A stretch of DNA of 64,000 nt, taken from an uncultured Tenacibaculum sp. GTDB lineage: Bacteria; Bacteroidota; Bacteroidia; Flavobacteriales; Flavobacteriaceae. Shown here one piece after another: positions 48,109 through 54,514 of the stretch. Every line of letters starts with the position of its first letter. Position 1 is the first letter of the stretch. The notes under the pieces were generated by a model, which saw nothing but the letters and a program-made list of their open reading frames with translations, was not told the DNA's origin and searched no databases. The stretch lies in the NCBI RefSeq assembly GCF_947499065.1, contig NZ_CANMMT010000001.1, positions 372,001 to 436,000 of the forward strand, given 5' to 3'. A program made the position numbers and the translations under genes.

Positions 48109-48156
48109 GACATTCAAACTTATGAAAAATGATAGACAATTACCATTCCAAAATAA

Positions 48157-48184
48157 AAAAAGAGATTAAAACTAACCTCTTTTT
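48157..48184 (-). terminator. Terminator after tryptophan 2,3-dioxygenase
   Basis: On the minus strand AAAAAGAGGTTA pairs with TAATCTCTTTTT (one G-U) and continues into a U-run. It separates the dioxygenase from the DUF3108 transcript. Confidence 0.7.
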
Positions 48185-48205
48185 AAACTTATTATAATGT
48201 TAAAA

Positions 48206-49123
48206 CTAAAATGTACCCCAGTTTTTCAGCTCTTCTTCACTCCATAAATATGGAAAGAAAATTCTTCGCTGATATTTTGGGTGTAAATATTTTCTCCAAT
48301 TACTTCCACCTGTTGCTTCAAGTGCCGTATCATCTCCTCCTAAATATTTACCTGCTGCATTATAATGTGCCATTACCCACTTTACATTAACTGTATAATC
48401 GTAATGACGCATTGCTTCTATTAACTCTTTATTCTCTTGAACTTCTTTAGGCAATTGCTTAAACTTTTTTGAAAGATTACAATCGTTATAATCTTCCATA
48501 AAATCAATAAACTCACCCATATATTTCTTTTCAAATAACTTTAATAAGGTAGTTTTTTGTCCTGTTGAATAATTTTTACCTGCTGCTTGCCAATACAAAT
48601 GATCGTAAGCATTCTTAAATGAAGAATCCCTATCAATGGTATCTCTAAAACGGGCATCAATTAAGTTGATTAACTCTGTTGATGCAAATTCTATTTTTCT
48701 GTATTGTGCACTTTGGAAACCACTTGCTGGAGTTAAGGTATTTCTAAATTTTAAATATTGCTCCACATCCATTCCTTCTCCCATTACTGAAAAAGAACTA
48801 CTTAAAACATCAAAATACCTACTAATTCTCATTAGATGTTTAGTAAATTTTTCTGCAGATATTTCATTTGATTTTGCAACTTGATCTATTTCCCATAGAA
48901 TCATTTTGAACAACAACTCATTTACTTGATGATACATGATAAATACCATTTCATCTGGTTGTGTTGTTCTAGGGATTTGTAATCCTAAAAGTGCATCGGT
49001 TTGTATATAATCCCAATAGGTTATAGGTTTACTCCACAGTAAGCCTTCTAACATTGCTTCTACTGGCACTCCTAATTCTTCGTATTTATTTTCTATTGAC
49101 TTTAATATTTCTTCTTTACTCAT
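48206..49123 (-). CDS. kynA: Tryptophan 2,3-dioxygenase
   Basis: A 305-residue heme enzyme that opens the indole ring of tryptophan to N-formylkynurenine. Family blocks are visible: FIMYHQVNELLFKMIL, the substrate loop GFQSAQYRKIEF, and the heme and substrate region VKWVMAHYNAAGKYLGGDD followed by EATGGSNWRKYL. The length is normal. No other kynurenine-pathway gene lies in the window. A perfect inverted repeat (49149-49180) stands just upstream of the start; the neighbouring hmgA-hppD pair has its own terminator, so this gene seems to be transcribed alone. Confidence 0.95.
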   Translation of the reverse strand: MSKEEILKSIENKYEELGVPVEAMLEGLLWSKPITYWDYIQTDALLGLQIPRTTQPDEMVFIMYHQVNELLFKMILWEIDQVAKSNEISAEKFTKHLMRISRYFDVLSSSFSVMGEGMDVEQYLKFRNTLTPASGFQSAQYRKIEFASTELINLIDARFRDTIDRDSSFKNAYDHLYWQAAGKNYSTGQKTTLLKLFEKKYMGEFIDFMEDYNDCNLSKKFKQLPKEVQENKELIEAMRHYDYTVNVKWVMAHYNAAGKYLGGDDTALEATGGSNWRKYLHPKYQRRIFFPYLWSEEELKNWGTF

Positions 49124-49148
49124 TGTTTTGTTTATTAAAAATAGGTAT

Positions 49149-49180
49149 AAAATTCACTTTCGATTTTGTTAGTGAATTTT
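49149..49180. promoter_or_regulatory. Perfect inverted repeat before tryptophan 2,3-dioxygenase
   Basis: Arms AAAATTCACT (49149-49158) and AGTGAATTTT (49171-49180), 12 bp apart; arm centres are 22 bp apart, two helical turns. It ends 26 bp before the start codon, so it could be an operator or a hairpin in the 5' leader. Confidence 0.45.
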
Positions 49181-49227
49181 ACGAGAAGGGAGATTTTATA
49201 TTTAAATATCGATCCATTTTTTCAACT

Positions 49228-49271
49228 AAAAACCAAGAAACATAACATGTAAGTTTTGATTCTTGGTTTTT
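49228..49271. terminator. Terminator after the hmgA-hppD operon
   Basis: AAAAACCAAGAA (49228-49239) pairs with TTCTTGGTTTTT (49260-49271) over a 20-nt loop. It begins 24 bp after the hppD stop codon on the minus strand. Confidence 0.6.
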
Positions 49272-49294
49272 TGTTTTTGATTAGACTTTTGTCT

Positions 49295-50455
49295 CTATAG
49301 CGTACCTCTTAATTGTTGTTCTCTTTCAATAGATTCAAACAATGCTTTGAAGTTTCCTGCTCCAAAACCACGGGCTCCCATTCGTTGAATTATTTCAAAG
49401 AATAAAGTTGGCCTATCTTCTACTGGTTTTGTAAAAATTTGTAATAAATATCCCTCTTCATCAGCATCTACTAGTATTGATAACTTTTGTAATTCAGAAA
49501 TATCTTCTTTCATAATTTCCATATGCTCTCCTAAACGCTCTGGAATCATATCATAATATGATTGTGGTGGTGGCGGTAAAAACTCAACTCCATTAGCTTT
49601 TAACTGAGATACTGTTTTAATTATATCATCAGTAGCTACAGCAATATGCTGAACTCCTTCACCTTCGTAGAAATCTAAATATTCTTCAATTTGAGAACGT
49701 TTTGCTGCTTTTGCTGGCTCGTTGATTGGAAACTTAATTCTTCCGTTTCCGTTAGACATTACCTTACTCATTAAAGCTGAATATTCTGTATGAATTTGTT
49801 TATCATCAAACGATAAAAAGTTTACAAATCCCATTACATCTTCATACCATTTTACCCATTTATCCATTTGATTCCATCCTACATTTCCAACCATGTGGTC
49901 AATGTATTTTAAACCTGCATTTGGTGGATTGTAATCTGTTTTCCATTCTTGAAATCCTGGTAAGAACACTCCATTGTAGTTTTTACGTTCTACAAACATA
50001 TGTACTGTTTCTCCGTAGGTATAAATCCCTGCACGAACTACCTCTCCATGCTCATCAGTTTCAACAGTAGGTTCCATGTATGATTTTGCTCCTCTTGAAG
50101 TTGTTTCTTCCCAAGCTTTACGAGCATCTTCTACCCATAGTGCTACAACTTTTACACCATCACCATGCTTTACGATATGATCGTTAATTGGCGATTTACT
50201 ATTTAATGGTGTTGTTAAAATTAATTTAATTTTGTCTTGTGTTAACACGTAGCTTACAGAATCTGTAGATCCTGTTTCTAATCCTTTATATGCATATGAC
50301 TGAAAACCAAATGCTGTTTTATAAAAGTGAGCAGATTGTTTTGCATTACCTACATAAAACTCTACATAATCTGTTCCTAAAAGTGGTAAGAAGTCTTGTG
50401 CTCCTTCAAATATTTTTTCTAAACCGTAGTTTACTGATTTTATCTCTTTACTCAT
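49295..50455 (-). CDS. hppD: 4-Hydroxyphenylpyruvate dioxygenase
   Basis: A 386-residue non-heme iron enzyme of tyrosine breakdown that makes homogentisate. The two-repeat vicinal-oxygen-chelate fold is present and the iron ligands are readable as H187 (YIDHMVGNV), H270 (GVQHIAVATDD) and E354 (LFFEIIQRMG). The C-terminal gate helix GARGFGAGNFKALFESIE is intact. It lies 22 bp after hmgA, which uses its product, so the two form a catabolic operon. Fumarylacetoacetate hydrolase is not in the window. Confidence 0.97.
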   Translation of the reverse strand: MSKEIKSVNYGLEKIFEGAQDFLPLLGTDYVEFYVGNAKQSAHFYKTAFGFQSYAYKGLETGSTDSVSYVLTQDKIKLILTTPLNSKSPINDHIVKHGDGVKVVALWVEDARKAWEETTSRGAKSYMEPTVETDEHGEVVRAGIYTYGETVHMFVERKNYNGVFLPGFQEWKTDYNPPNAGLKYIDHMVGNVGWNQMDKWVKWYEDVMGFVNFLSFDDKQIHTEYSALMSKVMSNGNGRIKFPINEPAKAAKRSQIEEYLDFYEGEGVQHIAVATDDIIKTVSQLKANGVEFLPPPPQSYYDMIPERLGEHMEIMKEDISELQKLSILVDADEEGYLLQIFTKPVEDRPTLFFEIIQRMGARGFGAGNFKALFESIEREQQLRGTL

Positions 50456-50477
50456 GATGTTGTTTTGTTAGTTATTG

Positions 50478-51635
50478 TTATTCCAACCAAGACTTATAAT
50501 AATCTTCGTCTGCAATCTTCATCGCCTCTTCTGTTACTTGTAATGGTTTAAAAGTATCTACCATTACAGCCAATTCTTCTGTTACTGTTTCTCCAATACT
50601 TCTTTCCGTAGCTCCTGGGTGTGGTCCATGAGGGATTCCTGCTGGGTGTAATGAAATATGCCCTGCATCGATATCGTTTCTACTCATAAAATCACCATCT
50701 ACATAATATAATACCTCATCAGAGTCTATATTACTATGATTGTATGGAGCTGGAATTGCATTCGGATGATAGTCGTATAATCTTGGTACAAAACTGCAAA
50801 TTACAAATGCGTTTGTTTCAAATGTTTGATGCACTGGTGGCGGTTGGTGAATACGACCAGTAATTGGTTCAAAATCGTGAATTGAAAACGCATACGGGAA
50901 ATTATATCCATCATAACCTACCACATCAAAAGGATGTGAAGCATATACCATTTCTATAATTTCTCCTTGTTTTTTTACTTTAATTAAGAAGTCTCCTAAT
51001 TCATTATAGGTTTCTAATTCTTCAGGCCTTCTCAAATCACGTTCACAAAATGGTGAATGCTCTAATAATTGACCAAACCAGTTTCTATAACGTTTAGGTG
51101 TATATACTGGAGAGTAAGACTCTACTATAAAAAGTCTATTATTCTCATCATCGAAATCTAATTTATATATTATTCCTCTAGGAATTACTAGATAATCTCC
51201 ATATTTAAAATCGATATTACCTAACATTGTACGTAATTTTCCAGACCCTTTATGAATGAAAATTACCTCATCTGCATCGGTATTTTTATAAAAATAGTCT
51301 TTTGTTGAATGCTTTGGTGCTGATAATATAATATTACAATCTGAGTTTGTTAAAACTACTTTTCTACTCTCTAAATAATCGTTTTCAGGCGGTACTTGAA
51401 ACCCTCTAAAACGATATGATTGTATATTATTAGCTTTCGCTATTTTTGGCGCAACAGAATATTGTTTACGAATTTCTTTAACCATGGTAGGCCTGTGCTC
51501 ATGATAACTATTGGTTGACATACCGTCGAAACCAATGGTACCGAAAAGCTGTTCGTAATACAAGCTTCCATCTTCTTTACGAAATTGTGTGTGTCGTTTT
51601 GGTGGGATTTTCCCTAATTTATGATAAAATGGCAT
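50478..51635 (-). CDS. hmgA: Homogentisate 1,2-dioxygenase
   Basis: A 385-residue cupin-type iron dioxygenase that opens homogentisate to maleylacetoacetate. Seen in the sequence: the N-terminal YHKLGKIPPKRHTQFR, a cupin core DYLVIPRGIIYKLDFDD, and the iron-site region NHSNIDSDEVLYYVDGDF followed by SLHPAGIPHGPHPGATE. It is shorter than the human and Pseudomonas enzymes (about 430-445) but like other flavobacterial ones. It is the first gene of the operon with hppD; a 21-codon reading frame and 320 bp of non-coding DNA lie upstream. Confidence 0.93.
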   Translation of the reverse strand: MPFYHKLGKIPPKRHTQFRKEDGSLYYEQLFGTIGFDGMSTNSYHEHRPTMVKEIRKQYSVAPKIAKANNIQSYRFRGFQVPPENDYLESRKVVLTNSDCNIILSAPKHSTKDYFYKNTDADEVIFIHKGSGKLRTMLGNIDFKYGDYLVIPRGIIYKLDFDDENNRLFIVESYSPVYTPKRYRNWFGQLLEHSPFCERDLRRPEELETYNELGDFLIKVKKQGEIIEMVYASHPFDVVGYDGYNFPYAFSIHDFEPITGRIHQPPPVHQTFETNAFVICSFVPRLYDYHPNAIPAPYNHSNIDSDEVLYYVDGDFMSRNDIDAGHISLHPAGIPHGPHPGATERSIGETVTEELAVMVDTFKPLQVTEEAMKIADEDYYKSWLE

Positions 51636-51721
51636 AACCTTATATTTTTAATGATTTTTTATATAGTGCTCTTCATAAGAAACACTACTCTTTTTACTAA
51701 TCGTTAATATTTATAAGGTAA

Positions 51722-51787
51722 TTATTCTGGATTGCGTTTTATCATATATTTTAAATGCGCTAAAAGACCTTCCCAATGCATTTTCAT
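51722..51787 (-). CDS. Possible 21-codon small ORF upstream of hmgA
   Basis: In the 322-bp gap between hmgA and the siderophore-receptor gene, a minus-strand frame starts at ATG 51787 and ends in TAA at 51722-51724. It reads as protein-like sequence (HWEGLLAHLKYMIKRNPE after MKM). It lies 86 bp upstream of hmgA and could be a leader peptide, a microprotein or a remnant of an older gene. Nothing supports translation except the composition. Confidence 0.3.
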   Translation of the reverse strand: MKMHWEGLLAHLKYMIKRNPE

Positions 51788-51867
51788 TAGTTTTTGTTGT
51801 GTGCTTACAAATATACCAAATTTAAAAACACATTATATCTTCTTAGAATTCAAAAAAATACACTAAG

Positions 51868-51890
51868 TTATTTAAAATAATTCTAAATAA
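51868..51890. promoter_or_regulatory. Fur-like operator 1, upstream of the first siderophore receptor
   Basis: A 23-bp imperfect palindrome with outer arms TTATTTA and TAAATAA and centre AAATAATTC. It ends 2 bp before the -33 element. Near copies at 51928, 54420 and 54487 define a shared element. Fur binding is inferred from gene content and the AT-rich palindrome. Confidence 0.55.
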
Positions 51891-51892
51891 CC

Positions 51893-51923
51893 TTTGTTTA
51901 CGAAAAATTATGAAATACATTTG
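51893..51923 (+). promoter_or_regulatory. Promoter of the first siderophore receptor
   Basis: TTTG at 51893-51896, 19-bp spacer, TACATTTG at 51916-51923, an exact Bacteroidetes consensus promoter. It is bracketed by operators 1 and 2. Confidence 0.75.
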
Positions 51924-51927
51924 TCAA

Positions 51928-51950
51928 TTATTTTAAATAAATCTAAATAA
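51928..51950. promoter_or_regulatory. Fur-like operator 2
   Basis: A 23-bp element differing from operator 1 at two positions (arms TTATTTT and TAAATAA). It starts 5 bp after the -7 element, so it covers the likely transcription start, and ends 7 bp before the ATG. Confidence 0.5.
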
Positions 51951-51957
51951 AAACAAA

Positions 51958-54297
51958 ATGATTAAAAATGTTTTAACATCGTTATTATTGCTGCTTACAA
52001 CTTCAATAATAGCACAAAACAGTATTATAAGGGGGACTGTTTTACAAAAAAACAAGACACCAATTAGTTCTGTAAATATTAAATTAAAAGGAACAAATAA
52101 AGGTGCAACTACTGGTAATAATGGTTCTTTTGAAATCAAGAATTTAAATGCAACTAATTATTCGATAACTATTTCAATGCTTGGGTATGAAACTAAAACA
52201 ATAGAATTTAGTTGTAAACCCAATTCTGTGAATAACCTTGGCGACATCATACTAAATGAAAGTTTAAATCAACTAGACGAAGTTACTATTAACGGTAATA
52301 AAAAAAGTAAAAATAAGGTATCTTCTTCATTACGTTTAAAAACACCTATAACTCAATTACCACAAAACATTCAAGTTGTTGATAATGAATTATTGGAAAC
52401 TCAAATGATAACCAATATGCTAGATGGAGCTTTTAGAAACGTTAGTGGTGTTAGTAATATTGAGCACTGGGGACATTTCGCTAGAATTAACATGAGAGGT
52501 TTTAGACTTCCTGCGTTTAGAAATGGATTTAACATCCAAGATTCTTGGGGTCCATTATCTGAAGACATGTTTATGGTAGATCGTATTGAATTTGTGAAAG
52601 GTCCTTCAGGATTTATGATGTCTGCGGGGGAACCTGGTGGTTTTTATAATGTAGTAACAAAAAAACCTACTGAACAAAAAATAGCTAATATTAGTTTTAT
52701 GGGAGGTAGCTTTGATACTTATAGAGCAGCTGCTGATGTTGGTGGTGCATTAACTGAAGACAAACGTTTATTAGCTAGATTAAATGTAATGTATCAAAAT
52801 ACTGGTAGTCATAGAAAGTTTGAAGATACAGAGCGTTTTGGAATCGCACCATCTATTTCTTATAAAATAAGTGATAAAACAACATTTCTTACAGAGTTTA
52901 CTTACCAAAAACTAAACACTTTAATTGGAGCGGCATATGTTTTTGGTTCTGTTGACAGAGGTTATGGTAGTTTAGATAAAAACTTTACTATGATAGATAG
53001 TAACTTTCCAAGCACAGACATTAAAGAAGTTAGCTTGCTAAATCGTTTAACTCATAATTTTAACGATAACTGGTCAATAGAAGCACAGTATTCTGTTATG
53101 CGTTATGATCAAGAAGGAGCTTCAGCATGGATTGCTTCTTTGCAAAATAACGGAGATGCAATAAGAACTACTGGTATTTGGGATGCTATTTCTGAAAGTG
53201 AATATTTCCAGTTATATACTAATGGTAAATTTAACACAGGAAACATTAGTCATAAAATTTTAGGAGGTTATGATTATACTGATAAAGAATATTTTGCGGA
53301 TTTTAGTCAAAGTGTCTTAGTAGACTTACCAACCAATCCTTTCAACATATATAATCCTACCTATGGAAATAGAGTAATTCCAGTATTTAATAGAAGTACT
53401 CCTTTAAAAGAAAGACAAGGAGTATATACCTATGGTACAAAAATCAATTCATTGTACTTACAAGATGAATTAGGTTTTATTGACAATAAAATTAGACTGA
53501 CTTTAGCTGGTAGATATACTGAACTAACACCTAAAGGAGCTAATAAAATATCGAAAATAACTCCAAGAATTGGTTTAAGTGCTGATATAAATTCAAAATT
53601 AACTGTTTATGGATTATATGATCAATCATTTTTAGCTCCAACTGGTATTCCTCGTAACGGAGTAACTTTTGATCCAATTTCAGGTAATATTATTGAAGCA
53701 GGAATAAAAACGAAGCTTATGGATAATAAAATTACTGCTTCTTTATCTGCATATATGATTACTAAAAATAACTTATCAGTTCCAGACCCAAATAATATTA
53801 CAGGTGAACAATTTAGTGTACAACTAGGAGAAGTAGAATCTAAAGGATTTGAATTTGATATGACAGCACAAATCACAGAAGAATTTGATGTTTTATTAAA
53901 CTATGCTAATACGAATGCTAAGACTACAAAATCTACTATTCCTTCTATGGTAGGAAATAGAATTGCTGGGCATGCCAAACATATTACAAATGGGTGGCTT
54001 AACTACAAATTTAATAAAAACAGTACTTTAAAAGGATTTGGTATTTCATTAGGTTACCAATATTTAGTAGATAGATCTTCTTGGACTTGGAATGCAAATA
54101 ATCAGACAGATTTACCTAACTATTTCAGATTAGATGGTGCAATTCATTGGAAAAACGATAAACTTCGTATTGGCTTAAACATAAACAACATCTTAAATGA
54201 ACATTTATACTCAGGAGCAAATTACGGAAGTTATTTATACTGGCAATCAGAACCTGGTATTAACGGGAGGTTATCAATAAATTATAATTTATTTTAA
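51958..54297 (+). CDS. TonB-dependent siderophore receptor 1
   Basis: A 779-residue outer-membrane receptor. Signal peptide 1-19 (ends IIAQ); carboxypeptidase-regulatory-like domain (about 22-100, IRGTVLQKNKTPISSVNI); plug (about 115-240) with PQNIQVVDNELLE, RIEFVKGPSGFMMSAGEPGG and YNVVTKKPT, which is the TonB-siderophore-receptor type (FhuA/FoxA-like); then a 22-strand-type barrel ending GRLSINYNLF. It opens an iron-uptake locus and is preceded by a consensus promoter flanked by two Fur-like operators. The siderophore is unknown; hydroxamates are plausible from the family. A terminator follows, so it is its own transcript. Confidence 0.92.
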   Translation: MIKNVLTSLLLLLTTSIIAQNSIIRGTVLQKNKTPISSVNIKLKGTNKGATTGNNGSFEIKNLNATNYSITISMLGYETKTIEFSCKPNSVNNLGDIILNESLNQLDEVTINGNKKSKNKVSSSLRLKTPITQLPQNIQVVDNELLETQMITNMLDGAFRNVSGVSNIEHWGHFARINMRGFRLPAFRNGFNIQDSWGPLSEDMFMVDRIEFVKGPSGFMMSAGEPGGFYNVVTKKPTEQKIANISFMGGSFDTYRAAADVGGALTEDKRLLARLNVMYQNTGSHRKFEDTERFGIAPSISYKISDKTTFLTEFTYQKLNTLIGAAYVFGSVDRGYGSLDKNFTMIDSNFPSTDIKEVSLLNRLTHNFNDNWSIEAQYSVMRYDQEGASAWIASLQNNGDAIRTTGIWDAISESEYFQLYTNGKFNTGNISHKILGGYDYTDKEYFADFSQSVLVDLPTNPFNIYNPTYGNRVIPVFNRSTPLKERQGVYTYGTKINSLYLQDELGFIDNKIRLTLAGRYTELTPKGANKISKITPRIGLSADINSKLTVYGLYDQSFLAPTGIPRNGVTFDPISGNIIEAGIKTKLMDNKITASLSAYMITKNNLSVPDPNNITGEQFSVQLGEVESKGFEFDMTAQITEEFDVLLNYANTNAKTTKSTIPSMVGNRIAGHAKHITNGWLNYKFNKNSTLKGFGISLGYQYLVDRSSWTWNANNQTDLPNYFRLDGAIHWKNDKLRIGLNINNILNEHLYSGANYGSYLYWQSEPGINGRLSINYNLF

Positions 54298-54313
54298 AAT
54301 CATTATTAAAGAA

Positions 54314-54342
54314 AGTCACTTATATATAAGTGGCTTTTTTTT
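54314..54342 (+). terminator. Rho-independent terminator after siderophore receptor 1
   Basis: AGTCACTTAT (54314-54323) pairs with ATAAGTGGCT (54326-54335) with one G-U pair, followed by a run of eight T. Confidence 0.88.
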
Positions 54343-54419
54343 AGTAGAACCATTAAATAATTACTTGACTTTTCAAAATAAATATAAAAAAACAGTTAAA
54401 ATATAATAGAGATAAAAAA

Positions 54420-54442
54420 TTATCTAAAATTAATCTAAATAA
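54420..54442. promoter_or_regulatory. Fur-like operator 3, upstream of the second siderophore receptor
   Basis: A 23-bp element (arms TTATCTA and TAAATAA, centre AAATTAATC) placed exactly as operator 1: it ends 2 bp before the -33 element. Confidence 0.52.
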
Positions 54443-54444
54443 AG

Positions 54445-54475
54445 TTTGTTGTTAATTTTTTGTGAAATATCTTTG
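54445..54475 (+). promoter_or_regulatory. Promoter of the second siderophore receptor
   Basis: TTTG at 54445-54448, 19-bp spacer, TATCTTTG at 54468-54475: the same architecture and spacing as the promoter of receptor 1. Confidence 0.75.
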
Positions 54476-54486
54476 TCCCTGTTTTT

Positions 54487-54509
54487 CTAAATTAATTAAA
54501 TCTAAATAA
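54487..54509. promoter_or_regulatory. Fur-like operator 4
   Basis: The weakest copy: it keeps the right half (AAATCTAAATAA) of operator 2 but has a diverged left half (CTAAATT). It lies 12 bp after the -7 element and 5 bp before the ATG. Confidence 0.4.
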
Positions 54510-54514
54510 AAACT

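Noticed and set aside
49054..49245. A 63-codon plus-strand frame across the tryptophan dioxygenase start
   Set aside because: It overlaps the start of a firmly identified gene and an inverted repeat and has no recognisable sequence.
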